A stretch of DNA of 64,000 nt from Halobacillus karajensis (GCF_900108515.1 NZ_FNWW01000005.1:124001-188000); one strand, 5' to 3'. Counted from the first letter of the stretch, positions 1-14,027 are shown. A program made the numbers and translations. The notes: a model not told the origin generated them from the sequence alone.

Positions 1-3917
<3,917 letters not shown>

Positions 3918-4006
3918 TTGTCCCATCCGTAAGTGGCTATACAAGGTGAATCGGAGTGCCTCCTCTAAAGAGGTGCTTCGGCTGATCTTTTAAGGGAGTG
4001 GAGAGC

Positions 4007-5152
4007 ATGAGGAAGATGCACGCACTGTTAATAAGTTCGCTGCTCGTTGTAAGCGCGTGTACCCCTGTTTTTGACAACAGAGATGAAGTCATTCAGGAAA
4101 CTAAGGATGAAAATAATAATCAGTCCGCCATCATCCCCAATTACAACATGTCAGAACAGGATTATCGGATGATCTTGACGGAAGATAGTCCAAAGGTTTC
4201 GACAGCACGAGCAGTAACTACCAACCAGATGGGAAACCGAATGGATATTGATGAATTTGAACGGGGACTTCGCCGCCATTCAAAGGATTACTTTTCTCCT
4301 GAGAATTATTTTTTTCAACCAGGTCAGTACTTGGAAGAAGATACTCTTCTTAACTGGTTGGGAAGAGAGAGTTCAGAGAATGAAAACGGCTTGAATCCAG
4401 AATTGAATGAAGACGAAGCGACTGAGGAAGAATTTCGGGATAGGCCTCGCTATATCTCGAATATTATCGAACAGGATTACTTAGCCAAAACAGATGAAAA
4501 CAAAGTGGAATTAAGTGGAGTTACGATCGGAATCTCATTAAGAACCGTTTATAATTTCACAGCAGAAGGTGAGAGTCATTCAGAAGACCATTCGACAGAA
4601 GAACTTTTACAAAAAGGGAAAGAGTACGCCAATGAAATACTGGAGCGTATCCGTAAGCGTGAAGAACTGAATGATGTGCCTGTGGTTTTTGCTCTTTATG
4701 AGGAGGAAGAATCGAGCTCGAAAATACCAGGTAAATTTCTAAGTAAAGGCTTTGTTAAAGGGTCTGATAAAACGGTTAACAGCTGGGAGAATATCGATGA
4801 AAAACATGTTCTTTTCCCATCGGATGAAGCTAACGAGGACCACTTTGATGATGCCCAGATTTTCTCTGATTTCAGAAAAGAAGTCTCAGACTACTTCCCT
4901 AATTTTGTAGGGATGATTGCGAACGGCTTTTATGTAAATGGGGAAATGCGGGAAGTGTCCATCGAAATCCCGATTCAATTCCAATCTGAATCAGAAGTCG
5001 TTGGCTTCACCCAGTATGTGTACAGTCTAGTGAACGAAATGTTCGCTGATCACTATAATATCCAAGTGAATATTCATAGTATGGATGAACCAGAAAGCTT
5101 AATTGTCAAAAAAGCTGGAGAGAAAGAACCATTTGTTCACGTCTACCAATAA
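4007..5152 (+). CDS. camS: CamS-family lipoprotein (sex-pheromone cAM373 precursor family)
   Basis: Membrane-anchored lipoprotein of about 381 residues. The N-terminus is a lipoprotein signal peptide ending in the lipobox VSAC, so the lipidated cysteine is about residue 19. An acidic, Glu/Asp/Asn-rich body follows. In Enterococcus and Staphylococcus the cleaved signal peptide of this family gives the cAM373 pheromone; the function of the protein body is not known. Position after pcrA-ligA matches yerH of Bacillus subtilis. A GTG at 3998 is in frame, but the GGGAG at 3994-3998 is 8 bases from the ATG at 4007, which is therefore preferred. A strong terminator follows directly, so this is the last gene of the pcrA-ligA-camS unit. 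Confidence 0.88.
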   Translation: MRKMHALLISSLLVVSACTPVFDNRDEVIQETKDENNNQSAIIPNYNMSEQDYRMILTEDSPKVSTARAVTTNQMGNRMDIDEFERGLRRHSKDYFSPENYFFQPGQYLEEDTLLNWLGRESSENENGLNPELNEDEATEEEFRDRPRYISNIIEQDYLAKTDENKVELSGVTIGISLRTVYNFTAEGESHSEDHSTEELLQKGKEYANEILERIRKREELNDVPVVFALYEEEESSSKIPGKFLSKGFVKGSDKTVNSWENIDEKHVLFPSDEANEDHFDDAQIFSDFRKEVSDYFPNFVGMIANGFYVNGEMREVSIEIPIQFQSESEVVGFTQYVYSLVNEMFADHYNIQVNIHSMDEPESLIVKKAGEKEPFVHVYQ

Positions 5153-5156
5153 AAAG

Positions 5157-5192
5157 AAAACCCGTCTGAATATGATTCAGGCGGGTTTTCTT
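5157..5192 (+). terminator. Rho-independent terminator after camS
   Basis: A 14-bp inverted repeat (AAAACCCGTCTGAA / TTCAGGCGGGTTTT, one G-T pair) with a 5-base loop runs into TTTTCTTTTT. It starts 5 bases after the camS stop and ends the pcrA-ligA-camS unit. Confidence 0.93.
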
Positions 5193-5432
5193 TTTGCTGG
5201 GTGACCAAAATGGAATATATTGTAACACCTGGTACGCCAAATTTTGTATGACCAACAGACGGCAACAGACAACCAAACACGGTTTACAGACATTCGCTCT
5301 ATATTATGGAAGAAACAAGTTATCATTATTCGACAAATTTTGAGGGATATAGAGAAAATTAAATAATGGGCGACTTATTTTTCGCTCAGTGGGATATAGT
5401 TGGATATTCAGCCTTAAATCGGACTAAATGGT

Positions 5433-5461
5433 TTGAACTAGATTCATAGTTACGATAGAAT
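5433..5461 (+). promoter_or_regulatory. Putative sigma-A promoter of the P5C dehydrogenase gene
   Basis: TTGAAC and TAGAAT separated by 17 bases. The rest of the 350-base space from 5193 to 5540 is AT-rich and shows no ORF or clear riboswitch. The start codon at 5541 has a strong AAGGAGGCG site at 5525-5533. No sigma-54 (-24/-12) type promoter, which drives the roc genes in B. subtilis, was recognised here. Confidence 0.5.
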
Positions 5462-5540
5462 AGTTCTGGAAGCGTTTAATGTTTAAATTTTCTAACTATT
5501 AGTCAGCGTCACTCATTTACTTTCAAGGAGGCGGTTTTTC

Positions 5541-7091
5541 ATGGTGGTCCCTTACAAACATGAACCATTTACTGATTTTACAGTAGAAGAAAATCGGAAA
5601 GCTTTAGAATCTGCAATTAGTCAGGTCGAAGCGGACCTTGGAAAAGAGTATCCCCTGATTATCGGTGGGGAGCGGATTATGACAGACGAGAAAATAGAAG
5701 TCGTTAACCCTGCGAACAAAAATGAAGTCATCGGTCATGTGTCGAAAGCTAACCAGGATTTGGCTGAAAAAGCTCATCAGGTGGCTGATGAAACTTTTGA
5801 GTGGTGGCGTAAAACGAAAGCCCAATTCCGTGCAGACATTCTATTCCGTGCTGCAGCGATTGTACGCCGTCGTAAGCACGAATTCACGGCTCATCTTGTC
5901 AAAGAAGGTGGGAAGCCGTGGAAAGAAGCAGATGCAGATACAGCTGAAGCCATCGACTTTTTGGAGTATTATGGGCGACAAATGCTCGAAATTGATAAAG
6001 GGGTGGAGATTAATTCCCGTCCTATTGAAAATAACAGGTTCCACTACATCCCTCTAGGTGTTGGAGTCGTCATTTCCCCGTGGAACTTCCTTTTTGCCAT
6101 CATGTGTGGTACGACGGTTGCAGCCATGGTTTCCGGAAACACCGTTCTTCTGAAACCAGCGAGTGCAACCCCGATTATCGCTTATAAAATGATGGAAGTA
6201 CTAGAAGAGGCGGGGCTTCCAAAAGGGGTCATCAATTATATCCCGGGAAGCGGAAAAGAGGTAGGCGACTACCTTGTTGATCATCCGCGTACTCGTTTTA
6301 TTAGTTTTACAGGGTCACGTGAAGTCGGTACCCGTTTATTTGAACGTGCAGCGAAAGTACACGATGGTCAGCGGTGGCTGAAGCGTACGATTATTGAGAT
6401 GGGTGGGAAAGATACGATTGTCGTAGACAGCGATTCTGATTTGGAACTAGCTGCAGATGCGATCACTTACTCCGCGTTTGGATTCTCAGGCCAAAAGTGT
6501 TCCGCATGTTCTCGTGTGGTAGCCCATAAAGATGTGTATGATGAATTGCTGGAACGTGTCGTCAAGAAGACGAAGGAGCACGTAAACTATGGAGACCCTA
6601 CAGACAATAGCAACTACATGGGACCAGTGATCGATCAGGGCGCTTACGATAAAATTATGGATTATATCCAAATCGGAAAAAAGGAAGGCAAATTGATGAC
6701 CGGAGGTAAAGGGGATGACAGCAAAGGCTGGTTCATCGCACCGACGATTTTTGCAGATCTTGATCCAGAGGCACGGCTTATGCAGGAGGAAATTTTTGGC
6801 CCTGTTGTCGGCTTTACAAAAGCGGAATCATTTGATGAAGCGATTGCTATTGCCAACAATACTGAATACGGCCTGACAGGTGCGGTGATTTCCAATAATC
6901 GTGAACACATTGAGAAAGCTCGCGAAGACTTTCATGTTGGAAACCTATACTTTAACCGCGGATGTACGGCCGCAATTGTCGGTTATCATCCGTTTGGTGG
7001 ATTTAATATGTCAGGAACAGACTCTAAAGCGGGAGGCCCAGATTATTTAATTCATCATATGCAAGGAAAAACAACATCGGAAATGTTGTAA
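5541..7091 (+). CDS. rocA: 1-pyrroline-5-carboxylate dehydrogenase (RocA/PutC type)
   Basis: NAD+-dependent aldehyde dehydrogenase that oxidises glutamate semialdehyde (from proline or arginine) to glutamate. It has 516 residues, the usual length. Visible: the Rossmann-fold NAD region with SPWNFLFAI; the general-base motif EMGGKD with E286; the catalytic cysteine C320 in [11 protein letters not shown]; and the C-terminal [14 protein letters not shown]. The perfect AAGGAGGCG site supports the ATG at 5541. The gene stands alone between terminators. A sodium/proline symporter follows on the same strand, but no proline dehydrogenase (putB) lies between or near them, so the first step of proline breakdown must be encoded elsewhere. 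RocA and PutC cannot be told apart from sequence alone. Confidence 0.93.
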   Translation: MVVPYKHEPFTDFTVEENRKALESAISQVEADLGKEYPLIIGGERIMTDEKIEVVNPANKNEVIGHVSKANQDLAEKAHQVADETFEWWRKTKAQFRADILFRAAAIVRRRKHEFTAHLVKEGGKPWKEADADTAEAIDFLEYYGRQMLEIDKGVEINSRPIENNRFHYIPLGVGVVISPWNFLFAIMCGTTVAAMVSGNTVLLKPASATPIIAYKMMEVLEEAGLPKGVINYIPGSGKEVGDYLVDHPRTRFISFTGSREVGTRLFERAAKVHDGQRWLKRTIIEMGGKDTIVVDSDSDLELAADAITYSAFGFSGQKCSACSRVVAHKDVYDELLERVVKKTKEHVNYGDPTDNSNYMGPVIDQGAYDKIMDYIQIGKKEGKLMTGGKGDDSKGWFIAPTIFADLDPEARLMQEEIFGPVVGFTKAESFDEAIAIANNTEYGLTGAVISNNREHIEKAREDFHVGNLYFNRGCTAAIVGYHPFGGFNMSGTDSKAGGPDYLIHHMQGKTTSEML

Positions 7092-7102
7092 AGGGAAATA
7101 CC

Positions 7103-7145
7103 AAAAAATCCTTTGTCCACTGGAAAGTGGATAGGGATTTTTTTG
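7103..7145 (+). terminator. Terminator after the P5C dehydrogenase gene
   Basis: An imperfect stem, AAAATCCTTTGTCCAC with GTGGATAGGGATTTT, ends in a run of seven T. The 300 bases after it, before the next gene, are AT-rich and hold the promoter listed at 7322. Confidence 0.85.
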
Positions 7146-7321
7146 TGAGAACAGAACATACTATCTAGGTAAGAAAAAGAAGCGATATCCCCCATTCTTT
7201 AAAAGGATAAAAAATTTGTTAAAATAAATTTTGTGAATGTTTATCATAAAAAGGACATATATATGTATTTTTATACTATTTTAGTGAATAATAATTCAAA
7301 TATCAATAATTTATGCAATTT

Positions 7322-7350
7322 TTGCAATGTTCATTCAAAGGTTATATGAT
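7322..7350 (+). promoter_or_regulatory. Putative sigma-A promoter of the symporter operon
   Basis: TTGCAA and TATGAT with a 17-base spacer. Start of transcription would be near 7357, leaving a leader of about 100 bases before the small ORF at 7455. In B. subtilis the opuE gene at the equivalent place has dual sigma-A/sigma-B control; no sigma-B box was confirmed here. Confidence 0.55.
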
Positions 7351-7454
7351 ATAGTTGTACCTGTATTTGGTTTTTTAAAGTCTTTGAGACTTAAGAACCA
7401 TGCGTCGGTGCGTTTGTATAGGATTGTATAAAACAATATTCGGGAGGTGGAAAC

Positions 7455-7580
7455 GTGTTTGAACTAGCTACTGCAACATCAGCATCCATCGCTGGAGCAA
7501 CATGGTTCTGGTTATTTGTACCAATGCCAATATTAATCATTCTATCTATCATTTCACTATTCACTGAGAGGAGCGAATAA
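7455..7580 (+). CDS. Small membrane protein, likely symporter accessory subunit
   Basis: A 41-residue ORF starting with GTG behind GGGAGGTGG (7442-7450). It encodes a short Ala/Thr/Ser-rich N-terminus, a single hydrophobic span (about residues 17-36, rich in Trp, Phe, Pro, Ile and Leu) and a charged end, TERSE. Its last codons contain the GAGAGGAG that probably serves the symporter gene 6 bases downstream, so the two are translationally linked. Single-span peptides of this size next to SSS-type symporters are known as 'symporter small accessory protein', and MetS plays a similar part beside the NSS transporter MetP. The match is by size, topology and place, not by alignment. The real-gene call is fairly safe; the function is inferred. 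Confidence 0.75.
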   Translation: MFELATATSASIAGATWFWLFVPMPILIILSIISLFTERSE

Positions 7581-7586
7581 CAAAAC

Positions 7587-9098
7587 ATGAGTACTGCAAC
7601 TTTAATAACGTTTATCGTTTATTTAATTGGTATGCTGGGGATCGGTTTTGCAGCATATCGTCTAACAAGTGATTTATCTGATTATGTCTTAGGTGGTCGT
7701 CGTTTAGGGCCAGGAGTAGCCGCACTATCAGCCGGGGCATCCGACATGAGTGGTTGGTTGCTGTTAGGTTTACCAGGTGCTATTTACGCCTCAGGTTTAT
7801 CTGAAGCATGGATCGGTGTGGGTCTCGCGATTGGTGCTTACTTAAATTGGCAGTTTGTTGCCCGCAGACTTCGTGTGTTTACGGAGATTGCAAATGACTC
7901 GATTACTGTTCCTGACTATCTTGAGAACCGCTTCCGTGATCACTCCCACGTATTACGTGTCATCTCTGCAGCTGTCATCCTTTTATTCTTTACCTTCTAT
8001 ACATCTTCCGGTATGGTCGCCGGTGCGAAGCTGTTTGAAGCTTCCTTTGCACTAAGCTACAATCAAGCCCTATGGTTAGGTGCAATTGTTACCATTTCCT
8101 ATACATTCCTAGGTGGTTTCCTAGCTGTAAGTTGGACAGACTTTGTTCAAGGTATTTTAATGTTCTTAGCGTTGATCGCTGTTCCTATCGTTGCTGTTTC
8201 TGAACTTGGAGGATGGAATGCAGCAAAAGATGCTGTAGCTCAAATCGACCCAGCTCACTTGAACATGGTTCAAGGCGTTGGAGCCCTTGCGATTATTTCT
8301 TCTCTTGCATGGGGGCTTGGTTATTTCGGTCAGCCGCATATTCTTGTACGTTTTATGGCCCTTAGGTCTCCTAAAGACGTACCGAGAGCTCGTTTAATTG
8401 GTGTCGGCTGGATGGTTCTAGGTCTATATGGTGCTATTTTCACTGGTTTATTCGGTCTTGCATACATCAACACTGCAGATGTAGCGGATTTAGCAACCTT
8501 TAACGCAGAAGTCATTACAGAGGGCGGCGTCCAAATGCTTGCCGACTCAGAGAAGATTTTCATTACATTCTCCCAGATTCTGTTCCACCCGGTTATTGCA
8601 GGGATTTTGCTGGCAGCCATTCTATCTGCCATCATGAGTACCATTGACTCTCAATTGCTTGTATCTTCTTCTGCGCTAGCAGAGGACTTCTACAAAGCAT
8701 TGTTCCGTAAGAATGCAACCGAAAAAGAATTGGTATGGGTTGGTCGTTTTGCAGTTGCTGCTATCGCCTTGATTGCCGTACTTCTTGCAGGAAACCCAGA
8801 CAGTACAGTTCTTGGTCTTGTATCTTACGCTTGGGCTGGTTTCGGTGCCGCATTTGGTCCTGTAATCATCTTGTCCCTATTCTGGAAAGGCATCACTCGT
8901 AATGGTGCACTTGCCGGTATTATCGTCGGTGCGGTTACCGTCGTTGTATGGGGAGATTTCTTGAGTGGTGGATTCTTCGACCTTTATGAAATTGTCCCTG
9001 GTTTCGTGTTAGGTGGACTTGTTGCTATTCTTGTCAGTCTTGCTGGTCAGCCACCGAAAGATATTGCTGAAGAGTTCGATAAAGCTTCTAAATTATAA
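7587..9098 (+). CDS. putP: Sodium/proline symporter (PutP/OpuE type)
   Basis: Na+-coupled proline importer of the SSS family in the cytoplasmic membrane; 503 residues and about 13 membrane spans. The sodium-site segment GASDMSGWLLLGLPGA (D53, M54, S55) matches the segment known from E. coli PutP, and the central GLGYFGQPHILVRFMA is the family signature. By position (between the pcrA-ligA block and gatC) it corresponds to B. subtilis opuE, the osmotically induced proline uptake system. The P5C dehydrogenase upstream would fit catabolic use instead. Both roles are possible, and the sequence does not decide. It is preceded by a small membrane peptide gene and ends at a strong terminator. Confidence 0.92.
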   Translation: MSTATLITFIVYLIGMLGIGFAAYRLTSDLSDYVLGGRRLGPGVAALSAGASDMSGWLLLGLPGAIYASGLSEAWIGVGLAIGAYLNWQFVARRLRVFTEIANDSITVPDYLENRFRDHSHVLRVISAAVILLFFTFYTSSGMVAGAKLFEASFALSYNQALWLGAIVTISYTFLGGFLAVSWTDFVQGILMFLALIAVPIVAVSELGGWNAAKDAVAQIDPAHLNMVQGVGALAIISSLAWGLGYFGQPHILVRFMALRSPKDVPRARLIGVGWMVLGLYGAIFTGLFGLAYINTADVADLATFNAEVITEGGVQMLADSEKIFITFSQILFHPVIAGILLAAILSAIMSTIDSQLLVSSSALAEDFYKALFRKNATEKELVWVGRFAVAAIALIAVLLAGNPDSTVLGLVSYAWAGFGAAFGPVIILSLFWKGITRNGALAGIIVGAVTVVVWGDFLSGGFFDLYEIVPGFVLGGLVAILVSLAGQPPKDIAEEFDKASKL

Positions 9099-9110
9099 TA
9101 CGAAGTTTGA

Positions 9111-9143
9111 AAAATCCCGGACATTAATGTCCGGGATTTTTTG
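9111..9143 (+). terminator. Terminator after the symporter gene
   Basis: A perfect hairpin, AAAATCCCGGACAT / ATGTCCGGGATTTT, followed by more T. Being symmetrical it could also act from the other side. From 9144 to 9400 no gene or structured element was recognised. Confidence 0.93.
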
Positions 9144-9400
9144 TTTGAGAAATTATTAAATTCAATGATTGAAGGATTCTAATTGAAGCGGACTGCATCA
9201 AGCATAAGGCTGTTCACTTGGGCTTTCAGTATCTTATCTGAGACACAAAACATCAAGGCATCTTGACATTTATAAAAAGAATCCTATCCAACAATCGAAC
9301 CAGCTTTTTTCTCATTAAATAGAAACCAATAAATGTGTGTGTTTCCTGATAAGACAGCGGACCACTGATATGTTAAGATAAGAAAGGTGTGCAACGTACG

Positions 9401-9430
9401 TTGAAAATGGATTCAGATATTTGGTATGAT
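9401..9430 (+). promoter_or_regulatory. Putative promoter of gatCAB
   Basis: TTGAAA and TATGAT with an 18-base spacer, 35 bases upstream of the gatC start, which has GGAGGT at 9454-9459. Confidence 0.55.
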
Positions 9431-9465
9431 CATATATTATGTGAGATCGAAATGGAGGTCGCATT

Positions 9466-9756
9466 ATGTCCAGAATTAGCAAAGAGGAAGTGAAGCACGT
9501 CGCAAATCTTGCGCGTCTTGCTATCACGGAAGAAGAAGCAACGACATTCACAAAGCAGCTTGATGACATCATCACGTATGCGGAGCAGCTGAATGAATTA
9601 GATACAACGGGTATTGAGCCTACTACGCATGTTCTTGATTTGAAAAATGTTATGCGTAAGGACGAGCCGAAGAAATGGATTTCGCAAGAGGATGCACTGC
9701 AAAATGCACCGGATAAGCAGGATGGGCAATTCAAAGTGCCATCCGTATTGGAATAA
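9466..9756 (+). CDS. gatC: Aspartyl/glutamyl-tRNA amidotransferase subunit C
   Basis: Small subunit (96 residues) of the GatCAB complex, which converts misacylated Glu-tRNA(Gln), and in many species Asp-tRNA(Asn), to the amide form in the cytoplasm. GatC wraps round the GatA-GatB interface and stabilises it. The N-terminus with [17 protein letters not shown] is the family signature. GGAGGT lies 6 bases upstream of the ATG. gatA begins 12 bases after the stop, so the three subunits form one operon. Confidence 0.96.
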   Translation: MSRISKEEVKHVANLARLAITEEEATTFTKQLDDIITYAEQLNELDTTGIEPTTHVLDLKNVMRKDEPKKWISQEDALQNAPDKQDGQFKVPSVLE

Positions 9757-9768
9757 GGAGGTTCGACG

Positions 9769-11241
9769 ATGTCTTTATTTGACTATACATTACGTGAGCT
9801 TCAAGAGAAGCTACATAACAAAGAGATCTCTGTCACGGATCTTGTAGAAGAATCGTACAAGCGAATTGAAGAAGTGGATGAAGAAGTGCAGGCTTTTCTT
9901 ACGTTGAACAAGGAAGCAGCGAAAAAACAAGCCGTTGAACTAGATCAGGAACGTGGCAATGCCGATGCCAATTTGTTCGGGCTCCCGATCGGTGTCAAAG
10001 ACAATATTGTAACAAAAGGTCTGCGTACGACAGCGGGAAGTCAATTTCTCTCCAATTTTGAAGATCCGCTTTACGATGCGACAGTTGTAAACAAATTAAA
10101 TGAGGCCAAAGCAGTGACGATTGGTAAATTGAATATGGATGAATTCGCAATGGGTTCTTCCAACGAAAATTCCAGCTACGTAGCAGCACGAAACCCGTGG
10201 AATACGGATTATGTTCCAGGAGGGTCCAGTGGTGGTTCTGCAGCCGCAGTAGCAGCTGGGGAAGTTCCTTACTCTCTTGGGTCCGATACAGGGGGGTCAA
10301 TACGTCAACCAGCTGCGTACTGTGGTGTAGTCGGGTTAAAACCTACTTACGGCCGTGTTTCCCGTTTTGGTTTGATTGCGTTTGCGTCCTCATTAGACCA
10401 AATCGGACCGATTACTCGTAACGTCGAAGATAATGCCTTTTTACTTGAGACCATTTCCGGGCATGACCAAATGGATTCTACATCAGCAGATGTCGACGTA
10501 CCGAAGTACACCGATTCTCTGACTGGTGATGTTCAAGGCATGAAGATTGCAGTGCCGAAAGAATATCTGGCTGAAGGTGTTTCTCCAGAAGTAAAAGAAG
10601 CGGTTCAGGCCGCGCTTACTCAATATGAAAAAATGGGGGCAACGTGGGAAGAAGTTTCTCTTCCTCACTCTAAATATGCCCTTTCCACATACTACTTACT
10701 TTCTTCTTCAGAAGCGTCATCAAACCTGGCCCGTTTTGATGGTGTTCGTTATGGAAAGCGCGCCGAAGATGCAGAAACAATGCTCGATATGTTCATGCGT
10801 TCTCGTGCTGAAGGGTTTGGTAATGAAGTGAAACGTCGGATTATGCTTGGAACTTTTGCATTAAGTTCAGGTTATTATGACGCTTACTATAAGAAAGCCC
10901 AGCAAGTACGTACATTGATTAAGAATGACTTTGAAAAAGTGTTCGAAGACTATGATGTCATTATCGGTCCAACAACACCGACACCTGCCTTTAAAGTAGG
11001 AGATAAAGTAGACGATCCTATGACGATGTATGCGAACGATATTCTAACCATTCCAGTAAACCTTGCAGGTGTACCAGGAATCTCCATTCCATGCGGGTTC
11101 TCTGGCGACGGCCTTCCAATCGGTCTGCAAATCATCGGAAAACATTTCGATGAAGCTACTGTCTATCGCGCTGCTCATGCCTTCGAACAAAAGACAGACT
11201 ATCATAAACAACGCCCGTCCCTTGGAGGTGCGCGCTCATGA
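9769..11241 (+). CDS. gatA: Glutamyl-tRNA(Gln) amidotransferase subunit A
   Basis: Amidase-signature subunit (490 residues) that frees ammonia from glutamine and feeds it to GatB. The Ser-cisSer-Lys triad is visible: K77 in GVKDNI, S153 in [11 protein letters not shown] and the nucleophile S177 in [13 protein letters not shown] good AAGGAGG site lies at 9756-9762. The stop overlaps the gatB start as ATGA, which implies translational coupling. Confidence 0.97.
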   Translation: MSLFDYTLRELQEKLHNKEISVTDLVEESYKRIEEVDEEVQAFLTLNKEAAKKQAVELDQERGNADANLFGLPIGVKDNIVTKGLRTTAGSQFLSNFEDPLYDATVVNKLNEAKAVTIGKLNMDEFAMGSSNENSSYVAARNPWNTDYVPGGSSGGSAAAVAAGEVPYSLGSDTGGSIRQPAAYCGVVGLKPTYGRVSRFGLIAFASSLDQIGPITRNVEDNAFLLETISGHDQMDSTSADVDVPKYTDSLTGDVQGMKIAVPKEYLAEGVSPEVKEAVQAALTQYEKMGATWEEVSLPHSKYALSTYYLLSSSEASSNLARFDGVRYGKRAEDAETMLDMFMRSRAEGFGNEVKRRIMLGTFALSSGYYDAYYKKAQQVRTLIKNDFEKVFEDYDVIIGPTTPTPAFKVGDKVDDPMTMYANDILTIPVNLAGVPGISIPCGFSGDGLPIGLQIIGKHFDEATVYRAAHAFEQKTDYHKQRPSLGGARS

Positions 11242-12668
11242 ATTTTGAAACAATCATCGGACTTGAAGTCCACGTAGAACTAAAAACAGATTCTAAAATT
11301 TTCAGCCCTTCTCCGAATATGTTCGGGGATGATCCCAATACGAATGTCAACCCGATCGATCTCGGTTATCCAGGAGTTCTTCCGGTTCTAAACGAAGAAG
11401 CTGTTAACTTCGCTATGAAAGCAGCCATGGCACTGAACTGTGATATTGCGGAAGACACGAAGTTTGATCGTAAAAACTACTTCTATCCAGATAACCCGAA
11501 GGCTTATCAAATCTCTCAATTTGATAAGCCTATCGGTGAAAATGGATACATTGATATTGAAGTGGACGGGAAGAAAAAACGTATCGGTATTACTCGCCTG
11601 CATATGGAAGAAGATGCTGGAAAGCTGACACACAGTGATGACGGTTATTCTCTTGTCGATTTTAACCGTCAGGGGACACCGCTCGTAGAAATTGTATCTG
11701 AGCCGGATATCCGTTCACCAAAAGAGGCATACGCATACCTGGAAGCATTGAAGAATATCATCCAGTACACAGGTGTTTCTGATTGTAAGATGGAAGAAGG
11801 TTCACTAAGGTGTGATGCCAACCTTTCCATCCGCCCGATTGGCCAGGAAGAGTTTGGTACCAAAACAGAGCTTAAGAACTTAAACTCTTTCTCATTTGTT
11901 CAAAAAGGACTGGAATTTGAAGAAAAACGCCAGCAGAAAGAATTGCTTTCCGGTGGAGAAATTCTTCAAGAAACACGTCGTTATGATGAGCAGACGAAAG
12001 AAACGATTCTAATGCGTGTCAAAGAAGGTTCGGACGACTACCGTTACTTCCCAGAACCGGATCTTGTACCCTTACACATCGATGAAGCTTGGAAAGAGCG
12101 CATCAAAGCGCAGATTCCTGAGCTCCCAGACGCTCGTAAGAAGCGCTACATCGAAGAACTAAAGCTTCCTGTATACGATGCGATGGTTCTTACAAACAAC
12201 AAAGAGCTTTCCGATTTCTTTGAAGAAACGATAGCTCAAAATGCTGACATTAAGCAGGCATCGAACTGGTTGATGGGTGAAGTTTCTGCCTATATGAACA
12301 AACACTATAAAGAACTTCATGAGTTAGCCCTTACACCAGAATCTCTTGCTAAGATGATCCAGTTAATTGAAGATGGCACCATTTCTTCCAAAATTGCGAA
12401 GAAAGTTTTCACCGAGCTTGTTGAAAACGGGGGCGATCCTGAGAAGATTATTAAAGAAAAAGGACTCGTTCAAATTTCTGATGAAGGCCAGCTGACGGAA
12501 ATTGTTAGTACCATCATGGATAATAACCCTCAGTCTATCGAAGACTATAAGAACGGGAAAGATAAAGCTCTTGGTTTCCTAGTCGGTCAAGTAATGAAAG
12601 AAACAAAAGGACAAGCGAATCCACCGATGGTCAACAAGATCATACTTGCAGAAATGGACAAACGCTAA
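11238..12668 (+). CDS. gatB: Aspartyl/glutamyl-tRNA amidotransferase subunit B
   Basis: Kinase/transamidase subunit (476 residues) that activates the misacylated tRNA with ATP and amidates it. The cradle domain begins with [13 protein letters not shown], the family signature. The conserved LHMEEDAGK and the [16 protein letters not shown] segment are present. The C-terminal helical and YqeY-like tail domain (about 300-476) binds tRNA. The start overlaps the gatA stop by 4 bases. No glutaminyl-tRNA synthetase is seen in the window, which fits the indirect route. Confidence 0.97.
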   Translation: MNFETIIGLEVHVELKTDSKIFSPSPNMFGDDPNTNVNPIDLGYPGVLPVLNEEAVNFAMKAAMALNCDIAEDTKFDRKNYFYPDNPKAYQISQFDKPIGENGYIDIEVDGKKKRIGITRLHMEEDAGKLTHSDDGYSLVDFNRQGTPLVEIVSEPDIRSPKEAYAYLEALKNIIQYTGVSDCKMEEGSLRCDANLSIRPIGQEEFGTKTELKNLNSFSFVQKGLEFEEKRQQKELLSGGEILQETRRYDEQTKETILMRVKEGSDDYRYFPEPDLVPLHIDEAWKERIKAQIPELPDARKKRYIEELKLPVYDAMVLTNNKELSDFFEETIAQNADIKQASNWLMGEVSAYMNKHYKELHELALTPESLAKMIQLIEDGTISSKIAKKVFTELVENGGDPEKIIKEKGLVQISDEGQLTEIVSTIMDNNPQSIEDYKNGKDKALGFLVGQVMKETKGQANPPMVNKIILAEMDKR

Positions 12669-12693
12669 AAAGTCTCTCTAAAAATAGAGTCAG

Positions 12694-12723
12694 CGAAAGC
12701 ACGCACAGAGGTGCGTGCTTTCG
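12694..12723 (+). terminator. Hairpin, probable terminator after gatB
   Basis: A 12-bp perfect stem (CGAAAGCACGCA, loop region CAGAG, TGCGTGCTTTCG). It lacks a long T run, so termination may be partial. Confidence 0.6.
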
Positions 12724-12762
12724 TATGGTTTAGGACATGTCGTCATATACTATAAAAATAGT

Positions 12763-12790
12763 TTGCAATTCCAGGAAAAAGCGCTATGAT
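12763..12790 (+). promoter_or_regulatory. Putative promoter of the diacylglycerol kinase gene
   Basis: TTGCAA and TATGAT with a 16-base spacer. The predicted start of transcription is near 12797, so the in-frame ATG at 12796 cannot be the translation start; this supports 12832. Confidence 0.55.
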
Positions 12791-12831
12791 GTAGAATGGA
12801 ACATGTTTGTAGAAAAAGGGGGTCATACACG

Positions 12832-13734
12832 ATGAAACGTGCCCGAATTATATATAACCCGACCTCTGGAAGAGAAGTCATACGCAAGGTTCTCCCGGAC
12901 ATTTTGCAACGATTTGAACAGTCCGGTTACGAAACCTCCACCCATGCCACTACATGTGCTGGTGATGCGATCAAAGCAGCCGAATATGCCATTGATCGTG
13001 AATTCGATGTCGTTGTTGCGGCAGGGGGGGACGGAACCATTAATGAAGTCATTAACGGACTCGCCGAAAAGCCACACAAACCTAAAGTCGGCATTATTCC
13101 AGTCGGGACAACCAACGATTTTGCCCGTGCTTTACACATACCAAGAAATATTCATAAAGCTGTTGATGTTATTCTGGATGACTATAGTCATCCCCTTGAT
13201 ATCGGCCGTGTTAATGAGCAATATTTCATGAACATTGCTGGTGGCGGGAAAATTACTGAAATCTCCTATGAAGTCCCAAGCAAGCTGAAAACGATGATCG
13301 GTCAGCTGGCCTACTATTTGAAAGGCATCGAAATGCTCCCATCCATTCGTCCGACATTCGTTGAGATGGAATATGATGGGAAATGGTACGAAGGGGAGAT
13401 TATGCTATTTCTCGTCAGTAATACCAACTCCGTCGGTGGCTTAGAGAAACTAGCCCCATCCGCAAGTATGGATGATGGACTTTTTGACCTGATGATCATT
13501 GAAAAGATGAACATCGCTGAATTCGTCCGGCTGGCAACACTCGCCATTCAGGGTAATCATCTTAACCATCCGAAATTCTTCCATACAACCGCAAGCCGGG
13601 TGAAAGTAAAGACAGATGAAAAGATGCAACTCAACATAGATGGAGAATATGGTGGATTATTGCCCGGGGAATTTGTCAATTTATACAGACATCTGGACTT
13701 TTTTGTACCAGAAGATAAATTCAAGGAAGAATAA
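12832..13734 (+). CDS. dagK: Diacylglycerol kinase DgkB/DagK
   Basis: Soluble lipid kinase (300 residues) that phosphorylates diacylglycerol left by lipoteichoic acid synthesis and returns it to phospholipid synthesis as phosphatidate. The DAGK catalytic domain shows RIIYNPTSGRE at the N-terminus, the nucleotide loop GGDGTINEVING (G65-T69 core) and VGTTNDFARALHIP. The ATG at 12832 has a GGGGGT ribosome site 8-9 bases upstream and lies downstream of the predicted transcription start. Neighbours gatCAB and rlmCD match the yerQ(dgkB)-yefA(rlmCD) order of B. subtilis. Confidence 0.93.
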   Translation: MKRARIIYNPTSGREVIRKVLPDILQRFEQSGYETSTHATTCAGDAIKAAEYAIDREFDVVVAAGGDGTINEVINGLAEKPHKPKVGIIPVGTTNDFARALHIPRNIHKAVDVILDDYSHPLDIGRVNEQYFMNIAGGGKITEISYEVPSKLKTMIGQLAYYLKGIEMLPSIRPTFVEMEYDGKWYEGEIMLFLVSNTNSVGGLEKLAPSASMDDGLFDLMIIEKMNIAEFVRLATLAIQGNHLNHPKFFHTTASRVKVKTDEKMQLNIDGEYGGLLPGEFVNLYRHLDFFVPEDKFKEE

Positions 13735-13739
13735 AGGGG

Positions 13740-13774
13740 AGCGCTGCTGTTTATAGACAGTAGCGTTCTTTTTC
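13740..13774 (+). terminator. Terminator after dagK
   Basis: A stem, AGCGCTGCTGT with ACAGTAGCGTT (two G-T pairs), is followed by CTTTTTC. From 13775 to 14027 no convincing gene is seen; an open minus-strand frame there is discussed in the findings. Confidence 0.75.
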
Positions 13775-14027
13775 TTCATTTATGAGGCAAGCTTGCTTGA
13801 AACATTTGATTTTCTTCGGCTGATTGCAGGTACCCGGAATGACTGGCCCTTCATAATAGTCGAAGCCATCACCAGCTGGTCGAGAATATAAGTCGAATGG
13901 GTTATGAGAAGAAAGCTCCCTTTTCTGCCCTGTTGTTCTTACATTAGTTACAGCTACCCAGGGCGACTATACATTTCATGATATGGTAAACTACGGATAG
14001 AGTATATAGATAAAGGACGGATGAACA

